Assembly: GCF_016583565.1 (NCBI RefSeq)
Contig: NZ_NRRF01000002.1
Span: 1-64,000, forward strand
Reading direction: 5' to 3'
Source: Thiocystis violacea
Lineage (GTDB): Bacteria; Pseudomonadota; Gammaproteobacteria; Chromatiales; Chromatiaceae
Length of the DNA stretch: 64,000 bases
The notes below the pieces were generated by a model. The model worked only from the letters and a program-made list of their open reading frames with translations. It did no database searches and was not told where the DNA came from. A program made the position numbers and the translations under genes. How positions within the stretch are numbered: the first letter of the stretch is position 1; each line of letters starts with the position of its first letter. Positions 21,630 to 32,079 of the stretch are shown here, piece by piece.

Positions 21630-22283
21630 TCAATCCGCCTGTGACCCGATCTCCACCATTACCTCGTTGCGCCGCAGGAACCAGGGCGTGAAGGGCGGGT
21701 TGTAGCGGGCATACAGGGGGTCGCCGATCGGTTTGAGGCCGGCCTCCTGGACCGCCATCAACAAGATGCGTCGATTCTCCTCGTAGTTGCTCCGGGTCCA
21801 GCGCCCGGAGTACCGCCTGACGGCCATGCGTTTGGCGGGCTCTTCGCGCAGCGCGATACGCGGATTATTGGGTGTCGGCAAGGTGTCGAGACGGTATCCG
21901 GACGGCATGACGAAGCTGAACACGTAGCTGCCCGCATCGCTTGCGCTGGTCCGCTGGCTGACCGGGGCGGTCATCGGGATCTTCTCGCCCTCGGCGGGGC
22001 GCTGATTGACCGGCGCCGTCATCGCCAGCTTGGTCTTGGAGCGGTTGTTGCCGAAGATGTAGTCGGCCAGGATGCCAAAGGCCTGGTTGCCGACGTCCTC
22101 GAAGTCGCCCGTCACCTCCGTCTCCGCAACGAGATAGGGCGCGTATTGCCGCAGCTCGAACAGGGGATAGGTGCGCACGACCTCGTACTTTGGCTCTTCG
22201 ATGGCCATCGCAGTGCCTCCGGCCAGCAGCGCCAAGATCAGGAGACTCTTGAGCGCGATGCGGGCGTTTCTGTGGTTGAGCAT
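21630..22283 (-). CDS. SOUL-family haem-binding protein, exported
   Basis: A 217-residue protein of the SOUL/HBP family, which binds haem or other tetrapyrroles. A signal peptide is clear: KSLLILALLAGGTAMA, with likely cleavage near residue 27, so it probably acts in the periplasm. The mature part starts EEPKYEVVRTYPLFELRQY and contains the paired family motifs KLAMTAPVNQ and KIPMTAPVSQ. The ATG at 22283 sits directly before the signal sequence. A much longer upstream frame exists but is not protein-like. Convergent with hrpA. Confidence 0.9.
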   Translation of the reverse strand: MLNHRNARIALKSLLILALLAGGTAMAIEEPKYEVVRTYPLFELRQYAPYLVAETEVTGDFEDVGNQAFGILADYIFGNNRSKTKLAMTAPVNQRPAEGEKIPMTAPVSQRTSASDAGSYVFSFVMPSGYRLDTLPTPNNPRIALREEPAKRMAVRRYSGRWTRSNYEENRRILLMAVQEAGLKPIGDPLYARYNPPFTPWFLRRNEVMVEIGSQAD

Positions 22284-22421
22284 TCTCTGGTGGACCTCGC
22301 TGAAGATAAGGCGCTGAAGATCAGACGCTAGAGGTAGAGACCGCGACGAGGCGCTGGAGTGTCGCCGCCCGCGACAGCGTCGCGCGAACGCAGGGCTGCG
22401 GCTCGGCATCGACCGGTCCTG

Positions 22422-22467
22422 GTGGGAGCGGCGCCCCGCCGCGACCGGTCGGCCAGAACGGCGCCGC
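22422..22467. repeat. REP-like element, partly decayed, after ilvA
   Basis: GTGGGAGCGGCGCCCCGCCG followed by a damaged inverted arm ending GGCGCCGCT. It is related to the palindromes at 9.7 and 34.7 kb. It lies immediately downstream of the ilvA stop codon and could serve as its transcription end hairpin. Confidence 0.6.
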
Positions 22468-24018
22468 TTACGCTGGGGCGGCGCTCTCAGAGTCATCGCT
22501 GCCGACACCGGCAAAGACCTGATAGGCGGGGTTGTCCGTCTCTTCCCAGTAGGGGTAGCCCAGGGTGTCGAGCGAGCGGCGGAACTCGGCCTGGTCGGCG
22601 GCCGGGATCTGCGCGCCCATGAGCACGCGGCCATAGGCGGCGCCGTGGTTGCGGTAGTGGAAGAGGCTGATGTTCCAGCGCTTGCCGAGCGCGGTGAGGA
22701 AATTGAGCAGGGCGCCCGGGCGCTCGGGGAACTCGAAACGGACCAGGGTCTCCTGCTCGATCCCTGGGGCGTGGCCACCGACCATGAACCGGATGTGCTG
22801 CTTGGCGGTCTCGTTGTCCGTCATGTCGAGCACCTTGAAGTCCTTGTCGATGAGGCGGGCGATCAGCTCGGCGCGCTCGTCGTGTCCCTTGGAGAGCTCG
22901 ATGCCGACGAACACCTGCGCGCGGCGCGCGTCGGCGTAGCGGTAGTTGAACTCGGTGATCTGGCGCTTGCCCAGGGTCTTGCAGAAGGCGAGGAAGCTGC
23001 CGGGGCGCTCGGGGATCTCCACCGCCAGCAGGGCCTCGCGATGCTCGCCGAGCTCGGCGCGCTCCGCGACGTGGCGCAGGCGATCGAAGTTGATGTTGGC
23101 GCCGCTCTCGATCGCAACCAGATGGGCGCCGCGCGTGCCCGTCTTCTCGACCCAGCGCTTGAGCCCGGCGACGGCCAGGGCGCCGGCGGGCTCGGCGATG
23201 CCGCGGGTGTCGTCGAAGATGTCCTTGATGGCGGCGCAGATCTCGTCCGTGCTGACCAGCACCACGTCGTCGACGCGCGCGCGGGCGACCCTGAAGGTCT
23301 CCTCCCCGATCAATCGCACCGCCACGCCATCGGCGAAGAGGCCGACCTGCGGCAGGGTCACGCGTTCGCCGGCCGCGAGCGCCGCATGCAGCGTGGGTGC
23401 CTCTTCCGGCTCGACGCCGATGATCCTGACCTCGGGGTAGAGCCACTTCACGTAGGCGGCGATGCCGGCGATGAGTCCGCCCCCGCCGACGGGGACGAAG
23501 ATGGCGTAGGGCGGCCGCGGATGCTGGCGCAGGATCTCCATGCCGATGGTCCCTTGTCCGGCGATCACGTCCGGATCGTCGAAGGGGTGGATGAAGGTCA
23601 GACCCCTGTCGGCGACCAGCTCCATGGCGTGCGTGTAGGCCTCGTCATAGGAGTCCCCGTGCAGCACCACCTTGCCGCCATGGGCGCGCACCGAGCGGAC
23701 TTTGATGCCTGGCGTGGTGCGGGGCATGACGATGGTGGCCTGGATGCCCAGGCGGTTGGCGCCCAGCGCGACGCCCTGGGCGTGGTTGCCAGCGCTGGCG
23801 GCGATGACGCCGCGCTCGCGCGCGATCGCCCCGAGGTGGATCAGCTTGTTGTAGGCCCCGCGCAGCTTGAAGGAGAAGACCGGCTGGAGATCTTCGCGCT
23901 TCAGGAAGACCTCGTTGCCCAGGCGGGTGGAGAGCTGGGGGGCACGGGTGAGGGGCGTCTCCTGGGCGACGTCGTAGACGCGTGCCTTGAGGATTCGTTC
24001 GATGTAGGAATCGGGCAT
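22468..24018 (-). CDS. ilvA: Threonine ammonia-lyase, biosynthetic (threonine deaminase)
   Basis: Converts threonine to 2-oxobutanoate, the first committed step of isoleucine synthesis. It has 516 residues, the size of the E. coli enzyme. The PLP-binding Lys51 is in SFKLRGAYNK, and the phosphate-binding glycine loop is VPVGGGGLIAGI. The C-terminal third holds two ACT-like regulatory domains (ALLAVEIPERPGSFLAF, LVRFEFPERPGALLNF), so feedback control by isoleucine and valine is expected. It is a single-gene unit here, on the minus strand. Confidence 0.97.
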   Translation of the reverse strand: MPDSYIERILKARVYDVAQETPLTRAPQLSTRLGNEVFLKREDLQPVFSFKLRGAYNKLIHLGAIARERGVIAASAGNHAQGVALGANRLGIQATIVMPRTTPGIKVRSVRAHGGKVVLHGDSYDEAYTHAMELVADRGLTFIHPFDDPDVIAGQGTIGMEILRQHPRPPYAIFVPVGGGGLIAGIAAYVKWLYPEVRIIGVEPEEAPTLHAALAAGERVTLPQVGLFADGVAVRLIGEETFRVARARVDDVVLVSTDEICAAIKDIFDDTRGIAEPAGALAVAGLKRWVEKTGTRGAHLVAIESGANINFDRLRHVAERAELGEHREALLAVEIPERPGSFLAFCKTLGKRQITEFNYRYADARRAQVFVGIELSKGHDERAELIARLIDKDFKVLDMTDNETAKQHIRFMVGGHAPGIEQETLVRFEFPERPGALLNFLTALGKRWNISLFHYRNHGAAYGRVLMGAQIPAADQAEFRRSLDTLGYPYWEETDNPAYQVFAGVGSDDSESAAPA

Positions 24019-24507
24019 GCGGGGTGATCTCGGGCACGGCGCTATGTTCGGCTATGTTACAGGATTCCGCCTCGGCCCGGCGTGGCCGCCCGCGGCGCGG
24101 TGTACGGGATGCGCCCTGTCACGGCGATTGAATGCGACCCGACGGCTTGGTCGGTCTCATGAGCGAGGCCGATGGCTGATTGCGCGCGAGACGATTCGGT
24201 CTTTCGCTTGTCTAACCTGCTCGGGCAGGACCCCATGATGAGGGTGCCCAACGCAATCGCGGTGTGCAGCCCTTCTGTGACGACCCTTGTCTCGATTTTG
24301 CGACTCGCCCTTTTCACCGGGCCTTGCGGCAGCCATTTGACTGAACGAGTCTCAGGTCCAGATGCCGCCGAAGCGGACGGGCAACGTGCCCCAATCTGGG
24401 GCGAACGGGATTGGGCTTGCCTCGCAGTGATCCGCAATCGCTCGAAAGGCGCCCTGACTCAAAGGGCAAGCGCGGTGTTCGAAGGCCGGGTGCCTTGGGG
24501 TGCTTGA

Positions 24508-24524
24508 TGCACTAAATCAGTGCG
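24508..24524 (+). promoter_or_regulatory. NtrC-like enhancer site upstream of prkA
   Basis: TGCACTAAATCAGTGCG matches the 17-bp NtrC layout TGCAC-N7-GTGCA at all but the last base, with a perfect GCACT-N5-AGTGC inverted repeat. It lies 87 bp upstream of the -24 element of a sigma54 promoter. In E. coli the homologous yeaGH operon is NtrC/sigma54-dependent. Confidence 0.65.
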
Positions 24525-24610
24525 GATTAGCGTTGGGTCGCGCGACACGGGCGCGCGACCGGAGTGCGCGACGATTGAGTGCGGTGTTGCGCCGAGGCCA
24601 AACAACGCCG

Positions 24611-24626
24611 TGGCTTGCTTGTTGCT
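24611..24626 (+). promoter_or_regulatory. Sigma54 (-24/-12) promoter of prkA-yeaH-spoVR
   Basis: TGGCTTGCTTGTTGCT has GG-N10-GC spacing, a TGGC -24 core and a perfect TTGCT -12 box. It lies about 125 bp upstream of the prkA ATG and downstream of an NtrC-like site. Confidence 0.75.
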
Positions 24627-24749
24627 TAAATTCCGGTGCGACTTGTCTTTTCCCCTCCTCGCCCCGAGCATTTGGATCCTGAATGCGCGTCGCGATCGAC
24701 GCCGGGTCGGGTGTGAGCATCATCAGCTTCCGAGTGAGGTAATCGAGAA

Positions 24750-26672
24750 ATGTCGATCTTCGAACGCTATCAGGCACGTTATGAAGCCTCCCGCGAGGAG
24801 GTGATGAGCCTGAACGAGTATCTGGAGCTCTGTAAAGCCGATCCAACCGCCTACGCCGGCTCGGCGGAGCGGTTGTTGATGGCGATCGGAGAGGCCGAGC
24901 TGGTCGATACGCGGGACGACCCTCGGTTGAGTCGGATCTTTCAAAATAAGGTGCTGCGCCGCTATCCCGCCTTCGCCGAGTTCTACGGCATGGAGGAGTC
25001 GATCGAGCATCTGGTCTCCTATTTGAAACACGCCTCCCAGGGACTGGAGGAGAAGAAGCAGATCCTCTATCTGCTCGGCCCGGTCGGCGGCGGCAAGTCC
25101 TCCCTGGCCGAGAAGCTCAAGGAGCTCATGCAGGAGCGCCCCTTCTACGCCATACATGGCTCGCCCGTGTTCGAGTCACCGCTCAGTCTCTTCTCGCCGG
25201 AAGAAGACGGTCCGATCCTCGCAGAGGACTACGGGATCCCCGATCGGTACCTGCGGACCATCATGTCGCCCTGGGCCGTGAAGCGATTGCAGGAGTTCCA
25301 CGGCGACATCACCAAGTTCAAGGTCGTCAAGCTCTATCCCTCGATCCTCGAGCAGGTGGCGATCGCGAAGACCGAGCCTGGCGACGAGAACAACCAGGAC
25401 ATCTCCTCGCTGGTCGGCAAGGTCGACATCCGCCAGTTGGAGCGATTCGCCCAGCACGACGCCGATGCCTATAGCTACTCCGGCGCGCTTTGCCGGGCCA
25501 ATCAGGGCCTGATGGAGTTCGTCGAGATGTTCAAGGCGCCGATCAAGGTGCTGCATCCGCTGCTCACGGCGACCCAGGAAGGCAACTACAACGGCACCGA
25601 GGGCCTGTCCGCCCTGCCGTTCCAAGGCATCATCCTGGCCCACTCCAATGAGTCGGAATGGCAGACCTTCCGCAACAACAAGAACAACGAGGCCTTTCTC
25701 GACCGCGTCTTCATCGTGAAGGTGCCTTATTGCCTGCGGGTGAACGAGGAGGTCCACATCTACGAGAAGCTGTTGCGCAACAGTTCGCTCTCCGAGGCGC
25801 CCTGCGCCCCCGGCACGCTCGAAATGATGGCGCGCTTCTCGGTGCTCACGCGTCTGAAGGAGCCGGAGAATTCGAGCATGTTCTCCAAGATGCGTGTCTA
25901 CAACGGCGAGAACCTCAAGGATACGGATCCCAAGGCCAAGTCGGTGCAGGAGTACCACGACTATGCGGGGGTCGATGAGGGCATGTCCGGCATCTCGACC
26001 CGGTTCGCCTTCAAGATCCTGTCGCAGGTCTTCAACTTCGACCACACCGAGGTGGCGGCAAACCCCGTGCACCTGCTCTACATCTTGGAGCGGCAGGTCG
26101 CGCGCGAGCAGCTGCCGCCCGATACGCAGGAGCGCTATCTCAGCTATCTCAAGCAATACCTGGCGCCGCGGTATGCGGAGTTCATCGGCAAGGAACTCCA
26201 GACCGCTTACCTGGAGTCCTATGCCGAGTACGGTCAGAACATCTTCGACCGCTACGTGATCTACGCCGATTACTGGATCCAGGATCAGGAATACCGCGAT
26301 CCGGACACCGGCGAGATGATGAACCGCGGGGCCTTGAACGAGGAGCTGGAGAAGATCGAGAAGCCCGCGGGTATCTCCAATCCCAAGGATTTCCGCAACG
26401 AGATCGTCAACTTCGTGCTGCGGGCGCGGGCCAATAACGGCGGCGCCAATCCGAAGTGGACCAGCTACGAGAAGCTGCGGGTGGTGATCGAGAAGAAGAT
26501 GTTCTCCAACACCGAGGATCTGCTGCCGGTCATCTCCTTCAACGCCAAGGCGTCCGTCGACGAGCAGAAGAAGCATGACCAGTTCGTCGACCGCATGACC
26601 GATAAGGGTTACACGCCGAAACAGGTCCGTTTGCTGTCGGAGTGGTACCTGCGCGTCCGGAAGTCGCAGTAA
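24750..26672 (+). CDS. prkA: PrkA family serine protein kinase (YeaG)
   Basis: A cytoplasmic AAA+-fold protein with a C-terminal kinase-like domain, 640 residues as usual for YeaG. Walker A is GPVGGGKS (110-117). The N-terminal AAA_PrkA region runs to about residue 380 and the PrkA domain follows. In enterobacteria YeaG acts in nitrogen-starvation and stress responses. It is the first gene of the conserved prkA-yeaH-spoVR set, and an NtrC-like site and sigma54 promoter upstream fit nitrogen control. Confidence 0.96.
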   Translation: MSIFERYQARYEASREEVMSLNEYLELCKADPTAYAGSAERLLMAIGEAELVDTRDDPRLSRIFQNKVLRRYPAFAEFYGMEESIEHLVSYLKHASQGLEEKKQILYLLGPVGGGKSSLAEKLKELMQERPFYAIHGSPVFESPLSLFSPEEDGPILAEDYGIPDRYLRTIMSPWAVKRLQEFHGDITKFKVVKLYPSILEQVAIAKTEPGDENNQDISSLVGKVDIRQLERFAQHDADAYSYSGALCRANQGLMEFVEMFKAPIKVLHPLLTATQEGNYNGTEGLSALPFQGIILAHSNESEWQTFRNNKNNEAFLDRVFIVKVPYCLRVNEEVHIYEKLLRNSSLSEAPCAPGTLEMMARFSVLTRLKEPENSSMFSKMRVYNGENLKDTDPKAKSVQEYHDYAGVDEGMSGISTRFAFKILSQVFNFDHTEVAANPVHLLYILERQVAREQLPPDTQERYLSYLKQYLAPRYAEFIGKELQTAYLESYAEYGQNIFDRYVIYADYWIQDQEYRDPDTGEMMNRGALNEELEKIEKPAGISNPKDFRNEIVNFVLRARANNGGANPKWTSYEKLRVVIEKKMFSNTEDLLPVISFNAKASVDEQKKHDQFVDRMTDKGYTPKQVRLLSEWYLRVRKSQ

Positions 26673-26762
26673 GCATCGCACCTTGGGTCGGGTCCGGGGG
26701 TCTCTCCATCCCCGGGCCATGGCCGCCCAGTCAATCGCCGATCCTCAGAGAGCGCAGCCTCT

Positions 26763-28031
26763 ATGTCACATTTCATCGACCGGCGCCTGAACGGCAAGAA
26801 CAAGAGCACGGTCAATCGTCAGCGCTTCTTGAAGCGCTACAAGACCCAGCTCAAGCGCGCCGTCGCAGACGCGGTCAATAAACGCAGCATTACGGATATC
26901 GACTCGGGCGAGCGGGTCGGTATCCCGTCCAAGGACATCAGCGAGCCCGTGTTTCACCACGGCCAGGGTGGCACGCGCGACATGGTCCATCCCGGCAACA
27001 AGGAGTTCATGCCCGGCGATCGCATCCGCCGACCGGAAGGTGGTGGCCAGGGCTCGGGTCAGGGAAAGGCGGGGAAGGGCGGCAAGGGCGAGGACGACTT
27101 CGTCTTCGAACTCTCCCGCGCGGAGTTCATGGACCTGCTCTTCGATGACCTGGAGCTGCCCAATCTGGTGCGCAACCAGCTCATCGGGACGACTGAGTTC
27201 AAGACGGTTCGCGCCGGTTATTCGACCCAGGGCGCGCCGACCAATATCGACGTCGTGCGTTCGCTCAAGGGTGCGATCGCGCGGCGCACGGCACTGGGCG
27301 CGCCGCTGCGCGGGAAGATCCGCGAGCTGGAGGAGGAGATCCAAGGCTTGCTCGCCTCCGGGCTTGCGGAGGGGCACGCACAAATCCAGGCGCTGCGCGA
27401 GGAGATCGATCGCCTCAAGACGCGAATTGCGGCACTGCCCTTCATCGACACCTTCGATCTGCGCTTCCAAAGCTTCGTCAAGCTGCCGGAGCCGACCAGC
27501 AAGGCCGTCATGCTCTGCATCATGGACGTCTCCGGCTCCATGGATCAGGTGCGCAAGAACCTGGCCAAGCGCTTCTTCATCCTGCTGTACCTCTTCCTGC
27601 AGCGCAATTATGACAAGATCGAGGTCGTCTTCATTCGCCACCACACCATCGCGCAAGAAGTCGACGAGGAAGAATTCTTCTACTCCCGCGAGACGGGCGG
27701 CACCGTCGTCTCCAGCGCCTTGAATCTGGCCTATGACATCCTCAAGGCGCGCTACGACCCCGCGGTCTGGAACATCTATGCCGCGCAGGCCTCCGATGGC
27801 GACAACTGGGACTCCGACTCCAACGTCTGCCGTGACATCCTTATCGACAAGCTCATGCCCCTGATGCGTTATTACGCCTACGTCGAAATCACACCGCGCC
27901 AGCACCAGAGCCTCTGGTATGCCTACCAGGAGGTGATGGCGGCGCACGCGCACTTCGCCATGCAGGAGATCGATGGCGCGGATGGCATCTATCCCGTCTT
28001 CAGAGAGCTGTTCAAGAGGCAGGAGGCATGA
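26763..28031 (+). CDS. yeaH: YeaH/YhbH family VWA-like protein
   Basis: A 422-residue protein of the YeaH/YhbH family (DUF444), always found with PrkA and SpoVR. It opens with [12 protein letters not shown] and has a Gly/Lys-rich linker near residues 95-115. A MIDAS-like metal site MDVSGSMDQ starts at about residue 254. The molecular role is not known; the three proteins probably act together in stress or starvation. It starts 90 bp after prkA, and its stop overlaps the spoVR start (ATGA). Confidence 0.94.
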   Translation: MSHFIDRRLNGKNKSTVNRQRFLKRYKTQLKRAVADAVNKRSITDIDSGERVGIPSKDISEPVFHHGQGGTRDMVHPGNKEFMPGDRIRRPEGGGQGSGQGKAGKGGKGEDDFVFELSRAEFMDLLFDDLELPNLVRNQLIGTTEFKTVRAGYSTQGAPTNIDVVRSLKGAIARRTALGAPLRGKIRELEEEIQGLLASGLAEGHAQIQALREEIDRLKTRIAALPFIDTFDLRFQSFVKLPEPTSKAVMLCIMDVSGSMDQVRKNLAKRFFILLYLFLQRNYDKIEVVFIRHHTIAQEVDEEEFFYSRETGGTVVSSALNLAYDILKARYDPAVWNIYAAQASDGDNWDSDSNVCRDILIDKLMPLMRYYAYVEITPRQHQSLWYAYQEVMAAHAHFAMQEIDGADGIYPVFRELFKRQEA

Positions 28032-29518
28032 CGAAAAAACTCATCACCGATTCCTCCGAGTGGTCCTTTCCGCTGCTGGAGCGCTTGGATAAAGAGATCG
28101 GCCATTTGGCACGGAACGTCTATGGTCTGGATACCTATGCCAATCAGATCGAGGTGATCGGCTCCGAGCAGATGATCGATGCCTATTCATCGGTCGGGCT
28201 GCCGATCTACTACCACCATTGGTCATTCGGCAAGCAGTTCGTCTCCACCGAGCAGACCTACAGGCGCGGTCAGATGGGCCTCGCCTATGAGATCGTGATC
28301 AACTCCGATCCCTGCATCTCCTATCTCATGGAGGAGAACAGCCTACCCATGCAGGCACTGGTGATCGCGCATGCCTGCTACGGTCACAACAGCTTCTTCA
28401 AGGGCAACTATCTCTTTCGCACCTGGACGAGCGCGGACGCCATCATCGATTACCTGGTGTTCGCTCGGAAATACATCGCGCATTGCGAGGAGCGCTACGG
28501 GCAGGACGAGGTGGAACTCCTGCTCGATTCCTGTCATGCGCTGATGAATCATGGCGTGGACCGCTACAAGCGTCCCGCGCCGCTCAGCATGGCGGAGGAG
28601 CAGCGCCGCCAGCGCGAGCGCGCGACCTATCTGCAGTCCCAGGTGAACGACCTCTGGCGAACCCTGCCCTTGGTCGAGGACTCGGAAGAGGCGCGCCAAG
28701 AGGCGCGCTGGCCGGAAGAGCCGCAGGAGAACCTGCTCTATTTCATCGAGAAGAACGCGCCGCTGCTCGAGCCCTGGCAGCGCGAGGTCGTGCGCATCGT
28801 GCGCAAGATCGGCCAGTACTTCTATCCGCAGCGCCAGACCCAGGTCATGAACGAAGGCTGGGCGACCTTCTGGCACTACACGCTCATGAATCACCTCTAC
28901 GACGAGGGCTTCGTCACCGATGGGTTCATGATGGAGTTCCTTCAGTCCCATACCGGCGTCGTCTTTCAGCCGCCCTTCGATGCCTCTTACTATTCCGGCA
29001 TCAATCCCTATGCGCTCGGCTTCGCCATGATGCGCGACATCCGGCGGATCTGCGAGGCGCCCACGGAGGAGGACCGTTACTGGTTCCCTGACATCGCGGG
29101 TGGCGACTGGACGAAGGTGCTGGACTTTGCGATGCGCAACTTCAAGGACGAGAGCTTCATCGCCCAATTCCTCTCGCCGAGTCTGATGCGCGAGTTCCGC
29201 CTCTTCTCCATCACGGACGACGATCGCGAGGAGCACCTCGAAGTCACCGCGATCCACGAAGAGCAAGGCTACCGCGCCCTGCGCCAAGCGCTCGCCGAGC
29301 AGTACAACCTCGGGACACGCGAGCCCAATATTCAGGTCTTCAACGTCGATCGCCGCGGCGATCGCTCCATGACGCTGCGCCACTTCGTCCACAATCGCCG
29401 GCCCTTGGGGGAGACGCACGACGAGATGCTCCGTCATATCCGGCGATTGTGGGGTTTCACGGTGCGTCTCGAGACTGTGGATGCCGAGGGGCGCGTCGAG
29501 TTGATTGCAGAGGCTTGA
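28028..29518 (+). CDS. spoVR: SpoVR family protein (YcgB-like)
   Basis: A 496-residue protein named after Bacillus SpoVR, which is involved in spore cortex formation; in gammaproteobacteria the homologue is YcgB. Family stretches include [38 protein letters not shown] and [14 protein letters not shown]. The conserved His and Glu residues in these suggest a metal-dependent enzyme, but no activity is established. It is translationally coupled to yeaH by a 4-bp overlap. An L,D-transpeptidase gene follows on the same strand. Confidence 0.95.
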   Translation: MTKKLITDSSEWSFPLLERLDKEIGHLARNVYGLDTYANQIEVIGSEQMIDAYSSVGLPIYYHHWSFGKQFVSTEQTYRRGQMGLAYEIVINSDPCISYLMEENSLPMQALVIAHACYGHNSFFKGNYLFRTWTSADAIIDYLVFARKYIAHCEERYGQDEVELLLDSCHALMNHGVDRYKRPAPLSMAEEQRRQRERATYLQSQVNDLWRTLPLVEDSEEARQEARWPEEPQENLLYFIEKNAPLLEPWQREVVRIVRKIGQYFYPQRQTQVMNEGWATFWHYTLMNHLYDEGFVTDGFMMEFLQSHTGVVFQPPFDASYYSGINPYALGFAMMRDIRRICEAPTEEDRYWFPDIAGGDWTKVLDFAMRNFKDESFIAQFLSPSLMREFRLFSITDDDREEHLEVTAIHEEQGYRALRQALAEQYNLGTREPNIQVFNVDRRGDRSMTLRHFVHNRRPLGETHDEMLRHIRRLWGFTVRLETVDAEGRVELIAEA

Positions 29519-29634
29519 CACATCGGCTAGCTTGATGTGCCAGCGCGTTCGGCGTGATGGGCGCGTCTACGCCTTTGGTCCTGCGTGTACTCGACCCACG
29601 CATAACGATGACTGTGTCCGTTTGGGGGCGCCCG

Positions 29635-31383
29635 ATGAGATTGTCTGTTTCCTTGAGACTCGTCACCTTACTTCTGACCTTGGTGCCGTTGTCCGGCTAC
29701 CCGAATGTCCTTCTCACCAGGTCGCTGGATGCCGTCAGTGACGCCGCAACGCCGGCCATCGACGGTGTGCCGCTGCTCTCTGGACGCCTCCTCGCGGATT
29801 TCTACGCGCAACGCGGCAATGAGCCAGTGTGGACCGATCCGGGTCGGATCGCCGCCCTGCTGGAGCTGGTCGAAGCGAGCACGGCAGAGGGGTTCGCGCC
29901 AGCCGATTTCCACGTCGAGATCCTGCGCAGCGCCGCTAAGGCTGGCTCCGCCGACGCCCAGAGCGATGCCGAGCGCCTGGCGCTCGATCTCAAGCTCTCC
30001 GACGCGCTGCTGCGCTATGTGCACCACACCAGGTTCGGCAAGCTCGATCCCGTCGCCGTCGACCGCAAGTGGAACGATCGCGCCCCCGTCCCCTCGGAGC
30101 TGCTGATTGCGGACATGCAAGGCGCCTTGGACGCGCCCGACATGGGTCGCTTTCTGGCGGCGCGCATGGACTCACCCTTCTGGTATGAGGATCTCAAGAA
30201 GGCCCTGGCGGGCCTGAGCACGATGGCGGACCTGCAGGGTCTGGCGCCCCTGCCCGCGGGGCCGAGCTTGGCGAAGGGGAGTCGCGGCGCGCGGGTCGCC
30301 TTGTTGCGTGAGCGCTTACAACTCGCCGGCCACGCGGATGCCGCGCCGCCGCAAGATCTGGAAGTGTTCGACGACAGCCTCGCCGCCGCGGTGATGGAGT
30401 TCCAGCGGAAGGTGGGTCTGGCGCCCGACGGCGTGGTTGGACCGCGCACGCTTGCCACCATCAACAACCCGCTCGATCAGCGCAGCGTCCAGCAGGTGCG
30501 CATCAACCTCGAGCGCATGCGCTGGCTTTTCAACGACCTGCCGAAGGATTACATCTTCGTGGATATCGCCGACTACATCGGCTATCTGGTGCGCGGCGGT
30601 GAGGTCGCCTGGAGCACGCGCGTCATCGTCGGTAGCGAAAAAGATCAGACCCCGATGTTCCGCGACTCAATGGATCACGTCGTCTTCAATCCGACCTGGA
30701 CCGTCCCGGTCTCGATTCAAAAGAAGATGGGCAACGTGTCCGCCAAATACACGCTCGTCGATCGACGGACTGGCCGCAAGGTGAGCGGCGGCAACGCCGG
30801 GGACTATAAGCGCTACCGCGTGGTCCAGAAGCCGGGTCCAGGCAATGCCTTGGGACGGGTGAAGTTCATGTTCCCCAACCGCCATGCGGTCTACCTGCAC
30901 GACACCTCCAGCCGGGGACTGTTCAGCCGCTCCAGCCGTGCATTGAGTCACGGCTGCGTGCGCGTGCAGAATCCATACAAGCTCGCGGAACTCTTGCTCG
31001 GTGACAAGTCTTGGGACCGATCCAAGATCGAGCGCGTCGTTGGGAACAATCAGACCAGATACGTCAACCTTGAGGAAGAACTGCCGGTGCTCCTCTATTA
31101 CCTCACGGCGCGCGCGAACCAGCAGGGTACGGTGTCCTTTCGGCGTGACATCTACGGCCGAGACGCGGCGCTCAAGGACGCCTTCGCCGAGCCCGTGCTT
31201 CGAACGAGGATCGCGTTTCCCGAGCCATCCCCGATCGCCGTCGACGACGCCACTCCGCGTCCAACCGGCGATGCCAAGGGTGATGGGCCGCAGCAGGATC
31301 AGGATCCCGATGATGAAGGTTTGGATGTCCAGCCGCCTCAATCCAGTGTACGGCTGACTCAGGCCGACGCGATGGAGAATTGA
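29635..31383 (+). CDS. L,D-transpeptidase, YcbB/LdtD type
   Basis: Makes 3-3 cross-links in peptidoglycan in the periplasm. The 582-residue protein starts with a signal sequence (LRLVTLLLTLVPLSG). It then has a scaffold domain with YAQRGNEPVWTD, a PG_binding_1 domain (FQRKVGLAPDGVVGPRTLATI), and the YkuD catalytic domain. The catalytic site SHGCVRVQN has its Cys near residue 441. The ~80 C-terminal residues are charged and low in complexity. I chose the ATG at 29635 because it directly precedes the signal sequence; an ATG at 29608 is possible. It lies 116 bp after spoVR. Confidence 0.9.
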   Translation: MRLSVSLRLVTLLLTLVPLSGYPNVLLTRSLDAVSDAATPAIDGVPLLSGRLLADFYAQRGNEPVWTDPGRIAALLELVEASTAEGFAPADFHVEILRSAAKAGSADAQSDAERLALDLKLSDALLRYVHHTRFGKLDPVAVDRKWNDRAPVPSELLIADMQGALDAPDMGRFLAARMDSPFWYEDLKKALAGLSTMADLQGLAPLPAGPSLAKGSRGARVALLRERLQLAGHADAAPPQDLEVFDDSLAAAVMEFQRKVGLAPDGVVGPRTLATINNPLDQRSVQQVRINLERMRWLFNDLPKDYIFVDIADYIGYLVRGGEVAWSTRVIVGSEKDQTPMFRDSMDHVVFNPTWTVPVSIQKKMGNVSAKYTLVDRRTGRKVSGGNAGDYKRYRVVQKPGPGNALGRVKFMFPNRHAVYLHDTSSRGLFSRSSRALSHGCVRVQNPYKLAELLLGDKSWDRSKIERVVGNNQTRYVNLEEELPVLLYYLTARANQQGTVSFRRDIYGRDAALKDAFAEPVLRTRIAFPEPSPIAVDDATPRPTGDAKGDGPQQDQDPDDEGLDVQPPQSSVRLTQADAMEN

Positions 31384-31389
31384 AGATCG

Positions 31390-31410
31390 GCCCCTCTCGT
31401 TGAGGGGCTT
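31390..31410 (+). terminator. Possible terminator after the L,D-transpeptidase gene
   Basis: A perfect 7-bp stem GCCCCTC/GAGGGGC with a 5-nt loop begins 7 bp after the stop codon. The T run is very short (TT), so termination may be weak. Confidence 0.5.
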
Positions 31411-31600
31411 CCGCTCAGCTGAATGCAGTCCGCTTGACGTTCCTTAATTTTTACAAAGAATTGGCTGTCTTTCCTAGGTGTCGGCTCATGTATCAAGTCT
31501 GGCTTATGAGCGAGGTCGTCGGTTAAAATCCGCGTACTGCTGATCGCTTCAGCAGCTCAAGCTCAGGCTCGAACACCAAACGACATGTGGAGGAAGCCTT

Positions 31601-32044
31601 TTGGTTAGCAAACGTATCTGGTTATCACCCTTGGTCCTTGCGGCCTCATTCCTGGCAATGACCGAGGCTCACGCCATCGCCACGGACGGTGTCGCCTCCT
31701 ACTACGGGGGCCGTTTCCACGGCAGAGTCACGGCCAGCGGCGAACGCTTCGATATGCACGATCTCACCGCGGCCCACCGGACACTGGGTTTTGGAACCCG
31801 CGTCATGGTCACCAACAAGTCGAACGGACGCTCGGTCGAGGTCACCATCAACGACCGCGGTCCCTATGTGAAAGGCAGGGCAATCGACTTGTCGAAAGGC
31901 GCCGCCAAAGAGCTTGGCATGCTCGGCAAGGGCGTCGCCCGCGTCGAACTCGCGGTGGTCGGCAAAGCCTCTACCGCCGTCGCGCGCAACCCTGAGAAGC
32001 TCACCGTGGCCCAAGCCCAGCAGATCATGATCGATCTCTTCTAA
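31601..32044 (+). CDS. RlpA-like septal ring lytic transglycosylase family protein
   Basis: A 147-residue exported protein with a signal peptide ending near AHA (about residue 25). The double-psi beta-barrel RlpA domain contains [31 protein letters not shown] and [18 protein letters not shown], including the conserved catalytic-type Asp in NDRGP. It lacks a SPOR domain, so it is a short RlpA homologue that may not target the septum. I chose the TTG start at 31601 because a strong GGAGGAA lies just upstream. Confidence 0.88.
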   Translation: MVSKRIWLSPLVLAASFLAMTEAHAIATDGVASYYGGRFHGRVTASGERFDMHDLTAAHRTLGFGTRVMVTNKSNGRSVEVTINDRGPYVKGRAIDLSKGAAKELGMLGKGVARVELAVVGKASTAVARNPEKLTVAQAQQIMIDLF

Positions 32045-32079
32045 GAGCGGGTCCGTCACCGCTATTCAGCTCGCAGCAG

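Larger units (their letters stand above)
24019..24749. other. Long intergenic region upstream of prkA
   Basis: A 731-bp divergent gap between ilvA and prkA. Its right half holds an NtrC-like site and a sigma54 promoter (own entries). Between them lies a perfect 9-bp inverted repeat, GGTCGCGCG/CGCGCGACC (24536-24560, 7-nt loop), which could be an operator. I see nothing clear in 24060-24500; open frames there have no protein-like features. Confidence 0.5.

Noticed and set aside
24057-24437. Minus-strand frame upstream of ilvA
   Set aside because: No motif, no plausible start signal, and composition typical of random high-GC frames.
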